Shown here piece by piece: positions 1-5,330 of a stretch of 6,288 nucleotides of DNA. A model generated the notes under the pieces. That model was not told the DNA's origin. It saw nothing but the letters and a program-made list of their open reading frames with translations, and did no database searches. A program made the translations under genes and the position numbers. The stretch's first letter is position 1; every line of letters begins with the position of its first letter. Source of the DNA: Candidatus Manganitrophaceae bacterium (GTDB lineage Bacteria; Nitrospirota; Nitrospiria; SBBL01; Manganitrophaceae); contig SCUR01000057.1 of NCBI GenBank assembly GCA_004297235.1, forward strand, positions 1 to 6,288. The letters are read 5' to 3'.

Positions 1-2
1 CC

Positions 3-350
3 GCCGAGGATATCGGCAAGTGCGCCCTCGGTATTTTTAAGAAAGGGAAGGAGTATATCGGCAAGACGGTCGGGATCGCCGGAGACCATCTCACCGGCGC
101 TCAGATGGCCGCGGGCTTCACGAAGGCGCTCGGTCAAGAGGTCCGCTATAACGCCGTGACGCCGGAGGTCTACCGCAGCTTCGGCTTCCCCGGCGCCGAC
201 GATCTCGGGAACATGTTCCAGTACAAGCGCGATTTCGAGAAGGAGTTCACCGGCGCGCGCAGTCTCTCCGTCTCCCGCTCCCTCAATCCGGAGCTGCAGA
301 CGTTCGATCAATGGCTCGCCCGAAACAAGAGCCGTATTCCATTGGGGTAA
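3..350 (+). CDS. NmrA/HSCARG-like NAD(P)-binding protein, C-terminal part
   Basis: The reading frame is open from the first complete codon at base 3 to a TAA at 348-350, giving the last 115 residues; the start lies outside the window. The tail contains 'IGKTVGIAGDHLTGAQ', then 'GFPGADDLGNMFQY', and near the end 'LNPELQTFDQWL', wording I associate with NmrA/HSCARG-like proteins (atypical short-chain dehydrogenases). This family has an N-terminal Rossmann fold that senses NADPH/NADP and usually acts as a redox sensor or regulator rather than an enzyme; that fold is not visible here. The segment seen is the C-terminal substrate-like lobe and looks intact, ending with a normal stop. A sugar-epimerase-like relative is the main alternative. 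The family call is fairly sure; the biological role is not. Confidence 0.8.
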   Translation, partial: AEDIGKCALGIFKKGKEYIGKTVGIAGDHLTGAQMAAGFTKALGQEVRYNAVTPEVYRSFGFPGADDLGNMFQYKRDFEKEFTGARSLSVSRSLNPELQTFDQWLARNKSRIPLG

Positions 351-398
351 TGTAGATAAGACAATCCCTCGATTAAAAATACGCCGCCGCCCCAAGTT

Positions 399-415
399 CC
401 TGCCGCTGCGGCAGG
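399..415 (+). other. GC-rich hairpin downstream of the NmrA-like gene
   Basis: CCTGCCG (399-405), loop CTG, CGGCAGG (409-415): a perfect 7-bp stem about 50 nt after the TAA of the NmrA-like gene. It is followed by CCCTTCCCC rather than a T run, so it is not a canonical intrinsic terminator. It could stabilise the 3' end of the upstream mRNA or be a Rho-independent-like stop without a U tract. The structure is seen in the sequence; the role is inference. Confidence 0.4.
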
Positions 416-449
416 CCCTTCCCCGAAAGCGGATTAGTCGTAATTGTAG

Positions 450-477
450 GGGGACCGCCCGCGCAACGGCGGTCCCC
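450..477 (+). other. Perfect 10-bp hairpin in the leader of the guanidinium exporter gene
   Basis: GGGGACCGCC (450-459) pairs perfectly with GGCGGTCCCC (468-477) around an 8-nt loop. The 3' arm can alternatively pair with the next bases as CCCC-TTC-GGGG (474-484), so two mutually exclusive folds exist 29-63 nt before the Gdx start codon. There is no T run after it. It may be a terminator for the upstream gene or a leader element. I compared it with guanidine-I, -II and -III riboswitch signatures from memory (for example the paired ACGR loops of guanidine-II) and found no match. Confidence 0.45.
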
Positions 478-512
478 TTCGGGGCAAGAATTCTCTCCTG
501 AAATGGATCCGG

Positions 513-833
513 ATGGATTGGCTCTTTCTCTTGATCGCAGGTTTTTTCGAAGTGGCCTGGGCGATCGGTCTGAAGTATACCGAGGGATTTACCCGCCTCT
601 GGCCGAGCGTCTTTACCGTTGTCGGCATGGCGCTCAGCTTCCTCTTCCTCGCTCAAGCCCTGAAAACGATTCCGGTCGGAACCGGTTACGCGGTCTGGAC
701 CGGTATCGGGGCGACCGGCACCGCGCTGCTTGGAATCCTCCTCTTCGATGAGCCGCGCGACGTCGGCCGGATTGTCAGTCTTGTCCTCATTGTCGCCGGA
801 ATTTTGGGCCTGAAGCTGACCTCATCACGGTAG
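513..833 (+). CDS. sugE: Guanidinium exporter, small multidrug resistance family (Gdx/SugE)
   Basis: A 106-residue, four-helix inner-membrane protein (helices near 3-21, 30-50, 57-78 and 84-102), the normal length for the SMR family. These proteins form antiparallel dual-topology dimers and exchange guanidinium for protons. The residues known to line the Gdx site are all present at the expected positions: Glu13 (the proton/substrate carboxylate), Trp16, Ser42, Tyr59 and Trp62. The segment 'GLKYTEGFTRLWPS' is the Gdx version of helix 1-2, unlike EmrE-type multidrug pumps. The start at 513 is chosen because it places Glu13 correctly; the Shine-Dalgarno is weak (GGA at 505-507). No guanidine riboswitch or urea/guanidine-degrading gene is next to it, so it appears to stand alone. 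Gdx rather than promiscuous Qac-type transport is the confident reading. Confidence 0.93.
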   Translation: MDWLFLLIAGFFEVAWAIGLKYTEGFTRLWPSVFTVVGMALSFLFLAQALKTIPVGTGYAVWTGIGATGTALLGILLFDEPRDVGRIVSLVLIVAGILGLKLTSSR

Positions 834-891
834 GAACATCAGCCTTTCGGCACCCCTTGTCAAGCGTGTTTCTTAAATCGCCACTTTGCTC

Positions 892-921
892 TTGGCTCCT
901 CACCACCCGATTCTGTAAAAT
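892..921 (+). promoter_or_regulatory. Candidate sigma70 promoter placed for leaderless transcription
   Basis: TTGGCT (892-897, 4 of 6 to the -35 consensus) and TAAAAT (916-921, 5 of 6 to the -10) are separated by 18 nt. Transcription would begin around 928, essentially at the ATG at 929. The only purine-rich stretch, AGAGG at 922-926, is just 2 nt from the ATG, too close for a normal Shine-Dalgarno, which fits a leaderless start. Confidence 0.4.
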
Positions 922-928
922 AGAGGTA

Positions 929-2641
929 ATGCGTTACTATGCCCTCGCGACCGATTACGACGGAACACTTGCCACGGAGGGCCGGGTCGATGATGCGGCG
1001 TTGGAAGCGCTCCAGCGCTTGCGCGGTTCCGGCCGCCGGTTGATCCTCGTCACCGGCCGTGAATTAAACGACCTCTTTCAGGTCTTTCCCAGGATCGATC
1101 TCTTTGAAAGGGTCGTCGCCGAAAACGGCGCCCTCCTTTACCGCCCGGCGACAAAAGAGACGAAACTTCTTGCGAAAGCGCCCCCCGCGCAATTCGCCGA
1201 AACGCTTCGCGATCGGGGGGTCGCTCCCCTTTCGGTTGGAGAAGTCGTCGTGGCGACTTGGACTCCGCATGAGAAAACCGTCCTCGACGCCATCCGCGAG
1301 CTGGGGCTGGAGCTTCAGGTGATCTTCAATAAGGGGGCGGTGATGGTCCTCCCCTCCGGGGTGAACAAGGCGACCGGGCTGGCGGCGACCCTTGAGGAGC
1401 TGGGGCTTTCGCCTCACAACGTCGTCGGCGTCGGTGATGCGGAGAACGACCACGCTTTTCTCAACCGGTGCGAGTGCTCCGTGGCGGTCGCCAACGCCCT
1501 GCCGGCGCTAAAAGAGCAGGCCGACTGGGTCACCCAGGGGAGCCGCGGCGCGGGGGTGACCGAGCTGATCGAGCGTCTTCTCGCCTCCGATCTGGCGGAG
1601 CTCGCCCCCCGGTTAAAACGGCATGAGATCCTCCTCGGACAGCGCCCGGAGGGAGAGGAGGTGCATCTTCAGCCGTATGGATCGAGCGTTCTCCTGGCCG
1701 GCACGTCAGGCGGCGGCAAGTCGACGTTTGCGACTGGATTTCTGGAGCGTCTTTCCGAGCAGGGATACCAATTCTGCATCGTCGACCCGGAAGGAGATTA
1801 TCAGAATTTCGAGGGCGCCGTGGTGCTCGGGAGCCCCCAGCGGGCGCCGACGGTGGAAGAGGCGGTCCAGCTTCTTGAGAAACCGGGTCAAAACGCGGTG
1901 ATCAACCTTCTCGGAGTCGCGCGGGAGGGCCGCCCCGCTTACTTCGAGGGGCTTCTGGCAGCATTGATGGAATTGCGGGCGCGGACCGGCCGGCCGCACT
2001 GGATCGTCATCGACGAAACCCACCATCTCCTCCCCTCCGCCTGGGCCCCCGCCCTGTTGACCGTTCCGAAGGAGTTTCATGGGTTTTTGTTCATCACCGT
2101 CCATCCCGATCATGTCGCCGCCGCCGTTCTCACCTCGGTCGATCTGATCATCGCCATCGGATCGACCCCGCAGGAGACGATTCGAACCTCCGGCGAGACG
2201 CTCGGGGAGCGGGTGCCGCCGGTCCCCGCCGTCTCACTCGAGCCGGGCGAGGCGATCGCCTGGTGGCGGCGGCCGAAGCGCGAGCCGTTTTCGTTCAGAA
2301 GCATCCCGCCCCGGATGGAGCGCCTGCGCCATCTTCGCAAATATGCCGAGGGGGAGCTTCCCCCCGATCGAAGCTTCTACTTCCAAGGACCGAACGGGAG
2401 GCTGAACCTTCGCGCGCAGAATCTTTTTTTCTTCCTGCAGCTGGCCGATGGCGTGGATGAAGAGACCTGGATCTATCACCTGAGGCAGGGAGATTACTCC
2501 AACTGGTTCCGCCGAATGATCAAGGATCCTCAACTCGCCGACGAGACGGCGCAGATCGAAGCCGACGGCGCGCTTTCCGCCAAAGAGAGCCGCGCCCGCA
2601 TCCGGGAGAAGATCGAGGCGCGCTATACCCATCCGGCCTGA
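929..2641 (+). CDS. HAD-IIB phosphatase fused to a HerA-like ATPase, with a C-terminal domain of unknown function
   Basis: A 570-residue cytoplasmic protein with three parts. Residues 1 to about 218 are a Cof-type HAD-IIB phosphatase: motif I DYDGT (Asp9 nucleophile, Asp11 acid/base), motif II 'LVTGRE' (Thr42), Lys147 in 'VNKATG', and motif IV 'GVGDAENDHAFL' (Asp170, Asn173, Asp174). This subfamily usually cleaves sugar or small-molecule phosphates. Residues about 230-450 are a P-loop ATPase of the HerA/FtsK superfamily: Walker A GTSGGGKST (258-266), 'IVDPEGDY' (284-291) as in HerA proteins, and Walker B 'WIVIDETHHLLP' with Asp362/Glu363. Residues about 465-570 form a charged domain with 'LNLRAQNL' and 'HLRQGDYSNWFRRMIKD' that I cannot name. 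All catalytic residues of both enzymes are present, so both should be active. The frame is also open from a TTG at 857, but the ATG at 929 starts directly before the HAD fold. No NurA nuclease partner is nearby. The reaction and substrate are unknown. Confidence 0.88.
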   Translation: MRYYALATDYDGTLATEGRVDDAALEALQRLRGSGRRLILVTGRELNDLFQVFPRIDLFERVVAENGALLYRPATKETKLLAKAPPAQFAETLRDRGVAPLSVGEVVVATWTPHEKTVLDAIRELGLELQVIFNKGAVMVLPSGVNKATGLAATLEELGLSPHNVVGVGDAENDHAFLNRCECSVAVANALPALKEQADWVTQGSRGAGVTELIERLLASDLAELAPRLKRHEILLGQRPEGEEVHLQPYGSSVLLAGTSGGGKSTFATGFLERLSEQGYQFCIVDPEGDYQNFEGAVVLGSPQRAPTVEEAVQLLEKPGQNAVINLLGVAREGRPAYFEGLLAALMELRARTGRPHWIVIDETHHLLPSAWAPALLTVPKEFHGFLFITVHPDHVAAAVLTSVDLIIAIGSTPQETIRTSGETLGERVPPVPAVSLEPGEAIAWWRRPKREPFSFRSIPPRMERLRHLRKYAEGELPPDRSFYFQGPNGRLNLRAQNLFFFLQLADGVDEETWIYHLRQGDYSNWFRRMIKDPQLADETAQIEADGALSAKESRARIREKIEARYTHPA

Positions 2642-2667
2642 TCCGCGGACAGTCAAACATTTTAATG

Positions 2668-2673
2668 AGGAGG
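2668..2673 (+). promoter_or_regulatory. Strong Shine-Dalgarno for the acyl-CoA dehydrogenase
   Basis: AGGAGG, extended to AGGAGGAG (2668-2675), ends 8 nt before the ATG at 2682. It is the strongest ribosome binding site in the window and fixes that start. No convincing promoter lies in the 40-nt gap, so the gene may be read through from the upstream fusion gene. Confidence 0.8.
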
Positions 2674-2681
2674 AGCGGGAG

Positions 2682-3848
2682 ATGTTTCAGGGGGTCGATT
2701 TCCTCAATCTCGATGACGAGCTCAAACCCGAAGAGCGGATGGTCCGCGACGAGGTCCGGCGCTGGGTCGAGGAGCAGCTCCTCCCGATCATCGTCCCCCA
2801 TTATGAGGCCGGGACCTTTCCGAAGGAGCTGCTCCCCCAGATGGCGGCGATGGGGCTCCTCGGCGCCAACCTCGATCCGAAGTACGGCTGCGCGGGGCTG
2901 AACAGTGTCGCCTATGGCCTGATCAATCAAGAATTGGAGCGGGGCGATTCCGGCCTGCGCAGTTTCGTCTCGGTCCAATCGGGGCTGGTGATGTGGCCGA
3001 TCGCCGAGTATGGATCGGAGGAGCAGAAAAACCGCTGGCTTCCGAAGATGGCGCGGGGCGAGGCGATCGGCTGTTTCGGATTGACCGAGCCCGATTTCGG
3101 ATCGAACCCGGAAGGGATGATCACCCGCGCGGTGAAGCAGGGCGCCGAATACGTCCTCAACGGGACCAAGATGTGGATCACCAACGGGACGATCGCCGAC
3201 GTGGCGCTGATCTGGGCGAAGGACGATCAGGAGATCATCCGCGGCTTTCTTGTCGAGAAAGGGACCGCCGGCTTCCGCCAAAATAAAGTCACCGACAAGT
3301 TCTCCCTTCGCGCCTCGGACACCGGCGAGCTGGTCCTTCAGGAGGTCCGGATTCCGGAGGCGAATCGCCTTCCGGAGACCGACGGGATCAAATCGACGCT
3401 GCGCTGTCTCAATCAAGCCCGCTACGGAATCGGCTGGGGGGCGATCGGCGCCGCCATGGCCTGCTACGATCGCGCCCTCACCTACGCCAAAGAGCGGGTG
3501 CAGTTCGATCGTCCGATCGCCGGCTATCAGCTGGTTCAGCAAAAGCTGGTGGAGATGCTGACCGAGATCACGAAGATGCAGCTCCTGGCGCTCCGTCTCG
3601 GCCGCCTCAAAGATCAGGGCCGCTTAAGCCACGTCCAGATCTCGATGGGAAAACGGAACAACGTCTTCCACGCCCTCCAAATCGCGCGGGTCGCCCGGGA
3701 CATTCTCGGCGCCAACGGCATCATGTACGAGCACCAGATCGCGCGGCATCTCTGCAACCTTGAATCGGTTTATACCTATGAGGGAACGCACGACATTCAC
3801 ACGTTGATCATCGGTGAGCAGATCACCGGCTTGTCGGCGTTTACGTAA
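2682..3848 (+). CDS. gcdH: Glutaryl-CoA dehydrogenase (acyl-CoA dehydrogenase family)
   Basis: A 388-residue FAD enzyme, full length for the family, predicted to oxidise glutaryl-CoA to glutaconyl-CoA and usually decarboxylate it to crotonyl-CoA in lysine/tryptophan or aromatic-acid breakdown, passing electrons to ETF. The match to human GCDH runs end to end: 'ERGDSGLRS' with Arg93 and Ser94 corresponding to human Arg94/Ser95 that hold the substrate carboxylate; 'GCFGLTEPDFGSNP' (130-143) and 'KMWITNG' (163-169) of the FAD-binding beta domain; 'KFSLRAS' (206-212); 'NQARYGIGWG' (244-253); and 'TYEGTHDIH' (365-373) with Glu367 as the catalytic base. The Tyr before that Glu is kept, as in decarboxylating enzymes, though I am not certain that it is the residue that separates the two types. 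No ETF, glutaconyl-CoA decarboxylase or CoA-transferase gene lies in the window. A dehydrogenase for another dicarboxylyl-CoA is the main alternative. Confidence 0.9.
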   Translation: MFQGVDFLNLDDELKPEERMVRDEVRRWVEEQLLPIIVPHYEAGTFPKELLPQMAAMGLLGANLDPKYGCAGLNSVAYGLINQELERGDSGLRSFVSVQSGLVMWPIAEYGSEEQKNRWLPKMARGEAIGCFGLTEPDFGSNPEGMITRAVKQGAEYVLNGTKMWITNGTIADVALIWAKDDQEIIRGFLVEKGTAGFRQNKVTDKFSLRASDTGELVLQEVRIPEANRLPETDGIKSTLRCLNQARYGIGWGAIGAAMACYDRALTYAKERVQFDRPIAGYQLVQQKLVEMLTEITKMQLLALRLGRLKDQGRLSHVQISMGKRNNVFHALQIARVARDILGANGIMYEHQIARHLCNLESVYTYEGTHDIHTLIIGEQITGLSAFT

Positions 3849-3897
3849 ACCGAATTTTGGTGCGGATTCGGCCCATTCTCTTCGGTGCCGCTTCGAG

Positions 3898-3926
3898 TTG
3901 ACTCCCTCGGTCTGAAATGACTACGC
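3898..3926 (+). promoter_or_regulatory. Weak candidate promoter upstream of the truncated yjbQ
   Basis: TTGACT (3898-3903, 5 of 6) is followed after 17 nt by TACGCT (3921-3926), which keeps only the T-A-T positions of the -10. If real, it lies inside the longer open frame from 3917 and supports initiation at the ATG at 3953. The -10 is poor, so this is tentative. Confidence 0.25.
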
Positions 3927-3952
3927 TGAAAGAAACGTCAGTGAGGGAAGCG

Positions 3953-4351
3953 ATGGGAAGGCATTGGACCGAAATCGTGGTGACGACCGATCGAAGCCGG
4001 CAGGTGATCGATCTGACCGACGAGGTCAACCGGCAGATCGTCCCGCACAATCTGCCGGAGGGGCTCTGCCTGGTTCACGTCCGGCACGCGACCGCGGCGA
4101 TCACGGTCGGTGAAACGGGAGAAGGGACGGAGAAAGATCTGCTCGACGTGCTTTTCGAGAGGGTGCCGAAGCTCCCCTTTCGACATCGGCCCAACCCGGG
4201 CCATGCGCCGGCGCACCTGATCTCGTCGATCGGCGGGCGCTCCCGGCGCAGACGCTGCTCGCCTGGATCATCCTTCTGCTCTCTTTCTTCTTCACCGATC
4301 CCGCTGAGAATATCAACTGGGTCTTCGGCCCCGGCCGGCCCTAAACGGTGA
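3953..4351 (+). pseudogene. yjbQ: YjbQ/UPF0047 family protein, C-terminus lost
   Basis: The first 95 or so residues read as a YjbQ (UPF0047) protein: 'WTEIVVTT', then 'GLCLVHVRHATAAITVGE' with the family's H-T/A-A-A-I core, then 'FRHRPNPGHAPAHLISSI'. The family has a compact single-domain fold of about 130-140 residues and has been linked to secondary thiamine-phosphate synthase activity. After 'SSIGG' (around base 4235) the family ending with its 'LGTWQ' and 'GPR' motifs is absent; the frame instead runs through an arginine- and serine-rich stretch to a TGA at 4349-4351. Neither other frame restores that ending, so this is replacement of the 3' end, not a simple frameshift. The start at 3953 has GAGGG (3943-3947) 5 nt upstream; an earlier ATG at 3917 has no Shine-Dalgarno. 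The protein is probably non-functional, though a short product could still be made. Confidence 0.7.
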
Positions 4352-4461
4352 TGCCGCCGCCGCTCTATCTTGCGCTGTTGATGATTTTTCTCCCCGTCGT
4401 TGTTTATTGGCCGACCGACCTGATTTTGGAAAAGTGTTTCGGAAAGCGCTTGCAAATGTAA
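4231..4461 (+). pseudogene. C-terminal remnant of an unidentified membrane protein with an internal stop
   Basis: In the frame one base behind yjbQ, bases 4231-4341 read 'ALPAQTLLAWIILLLSFFF' followed by 'TDPAENINWVFGPGRP', then TAA (4342-4344), then 'MPPPLYLALLMIFLPVVVYW' and 'PTDLILEKCFGKRLQM' to a TAA at 4459-4461. The two halves read as one protein tail: a hydrophobic helix, a polar proline/glycine loop, and a second hydrophobic helix with a short charged end. The TAA may have arisen from CAA or AAA. No plausible N-terminal half or start precedes it; the frame dissolves into low-quality sequence inside yjbQ. The second half has its own ATG at 4351 sharing one base with the yjbQ-frame TGA (TGATG), so a 36-residue membrane peptide could be made by coupling. 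I do not recognise the parent family. Confidence 0.55.
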
Positions 4462-4491
4462 TCGGGATGACATTCTCCGGATAGGCATTCT

Positions 4492-4500
4492 TGGTATAGT
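4492..4500 (+). promoter_or_regulatory. Candidate extended -10 promoter for the lipoprotein gene
   Basis: TGG-TATAGT (4492-4500) is an extended -10 element (TGn plus 5 of 6 to TATAAT). The -35 region is poor (TTCTCC at 4473-4478, 16-nt spacing), as is common with extended -10 promoters. Transcription would start near 4507, leaving a leader of about 65 nt that contains the hairpin at 4523-4537. Confidence 0.45.
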
Positions 4501-4522
4501 AAGAACGGGTACATTGCGGGTC

Positions 4523-4547
4523 ACCGGCGGTCCCGGTCCGTTTTATT
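4523..4547 (+). terminator. Small hairpin with T-rich tail (terminator or attenuator)
   Basis: ACCGG (4523-4527), loop CGGTC, CCGGT (4533-4537), then CCG and TTTTATT (4541-4547). It is the only hairpin in the window followed by a T-rich run. The stem is only 5 bp, so termination would be weak. It may end transcription from the yjbQ remnant, or, if the promoter at 4492-4500 is used, act within the lipoprotein leader. Confidence 0.35.
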
Positions 4548-4571
4548 TCAACCGACAACGAAGAGTCTCCC

Positions 4572-5195
4572 ATGCCGAAACCTTATTGCATAAATGACTT
4601 TCCGCATCTTCTTATCGGGATCCAGCGATCGCTTCTCTCTCTGATGATTCTGACCGCCGTCGGGTGCGCCTCGCTCCCGGGGAAGCAAAAACAATCGGCG
4701 CCCCAACCGATTCCCCCGGAACTTGTCAAGGTTCGCGCCGCGCTGGAGAAGTATCAAGACCCGATCGAAGCGGTGCGAGACGGCTATCTCTCGATGGTCG
4801 GTTGTATGGAATATCCCTCCGGCGGCGTCGGGATCCGCTTCCTCAACACCAGCCTGATGAGCACGGTGGCCAATCCTTATTATCCGCCGATCCTCATTTA
4901 CGAACCGAAGGGAGAGCGCCTTCAGCTCGTCGCCGCGGAGTGGCTGATCCCGGTGGCGATGGGGATCAGCGATCGGCCCGATCTTTTGGGAAAGCCGTTC
5001 GACGGGCCGATGGAGGGGCCTCACCCGCTGATGCCGAAAGATTTCGTTCACTACGATCTTCATGTGTGGCTCTTCAAAGACAACCCGGCCGGTCTTTACA
5101 GTCCGACCAATCCGACGGTGAAGTGTCCCCCGACGCTCGCCTACCGCTTTGAAGAAGAGCCGCCCCGGCTTATCAAAAACCAGCCGAGGGGGTAA
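4572..5195 (+). CDS. Predicted lipoprotein of an uncharacterised conserved family
   Basis: A 207-residue protein with a type II (lipoprotein) signal: an unusually long start with Lys3 and Arg19, a hydrophobic stretch 'LLSLMILTAV', and Cys32 in the lipobox-like A-V-G-C. It is therefore likely acylated at Cys32 and anchored in a membrane facing the periplasm or exterior. A Pro/Gln-rich linker (about 37-50) leads to a globular domain with highly specific wording: 'DGYLSMVGCME' (70-80), 'GVGIRFLN', 'YYPPILIYEP', 'LVAAEWLIP', 'GKPFDGPMEG' and 'VHYDLHVWLFKDNPAG' (159-174), then 'NPTVKC'. Cys78 and Cys185 could pair in a disulfide; His151, His160 and His164 could bind metal. I recall similar unnamed proteins from many bacteria but know no function. 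The ATG at 4572 has only a modest GAAGAG upstream; the next Met (residue 25) would remove most of the signal. Confidence 0.82.
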   Translation: MPKPYCINDFPHLLIGIQRSLLSLMILTAVGCASLPGKQKQSAPQPIPPELVKVRAALEKYQDPIEAVRDGYLSMVGCMEYPSGGVGIRFLNTSLMSTVANPYYPPILIYEPKGERLQLVAAEWLIPVAMGISDRPDLLGKPFDGPMEGPHPLMPKDFVHYDLHVWLFKDNPAGLYSPTNPTVKCPPTLAYRFEEEPPRLIKNQPRG

Positions 5196-5216
5196 TCCTT
5201 CCACGCATTGACCGCC

Positions 5217-5249
5217 CCTCTCGGTTCTCACCTGCCGGTGATAGAGAGG
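5217..5249 (+). other. Imperfect hairpin after the lipoprotein gene
   Basis: CCTCTC (5217-5222) pairs with GAGAGG (5244-5249), and inside it CACC (5229-5232) pairs with GGTG (5237-5240) around TGCC, with an asymmetric internal loop. It begins 21 nt after the lipoprotein stop and precedes the next promoter, a natural place for a terminator, but no T run follows. Confidence 0.3.
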
Positions 5250-5268
5250 AAGCCTTCCTTCGACCCGG

Positions 5269-5297
5269 TTGACTCCTTCAATAAATTAGCCTATACA
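5269..5297 (+). promoter_or_regulatory. Sigma70-type promoter for the glutathione peroxidase gene
   Basis: TTGACT (5269-5274, 5 of 6) and TATACA (5292-5297, 4 of 6) are separated by the ideal 17 nt. Transcription would start near 5304, giving a short leader of about 27 nt that includes GAGGAG at 5318-5323, 7 nt before the ATG. This is the best promoter in the window. No OxyR-like or other operator is evident by eye. Confidence 0.6.
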
Positions 5298-5330
5298 GAG
5301 GGGGAATGACACTGCCTGAGGAGAAGACGC

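Noticed and set aside
351..512. Guanidine-I, -II or -III riboswitch upstream of the guanidinium exporter
   Set aside because: Expected from the gene type, but the tandem ACGR-loop hairpins and the conserved ykkC segments are not visible by eye; the hairpins present have different loops.
857..928. N-terminal extension of the phosphatase-ATPase from a TTG start
   Set aside because: The 24 extra residues are Cys/Leu-rich, unlike a HAD N-terminus, lack a Shine-Dalgarno and overlap the candidate promoter.
2520..3542. Long open frame on the minus strand (340 codons) opposite the acyl-CoA dehydrogenase
   Set aside because: It is antisense to a gene with full-length family identity, has low-complexity charged composition and no recognisable motif; GC-rich genes commonly leave such open antisense frames.
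3850..3871. Hairpin CCGAAT / ATTCGG after the acyl-CoA dehydrogenase gene as a terminator
   Set aside because: Only 6 bp with a 10-nt loop and no T run; too weak to list as a feature.
2252..4632. GCGATCGC palindromes (2252-2259 and 4625-4632) resembling the cyanobacterial HIP1 repeat
   Set aside because: Only two copies, and GATCG-rich codon pairs are frequent throughout this GC-rich sequence; not evidence of an interspersed repeat or a cyanobacterium.
4548..5231. Minus-strand open frame of 227 codons opposite the lipoprotein gene
   Set aside because: Arg/His-rich antisense translation without motifs; the + strand has a lipobox, promoter and conserved wording.
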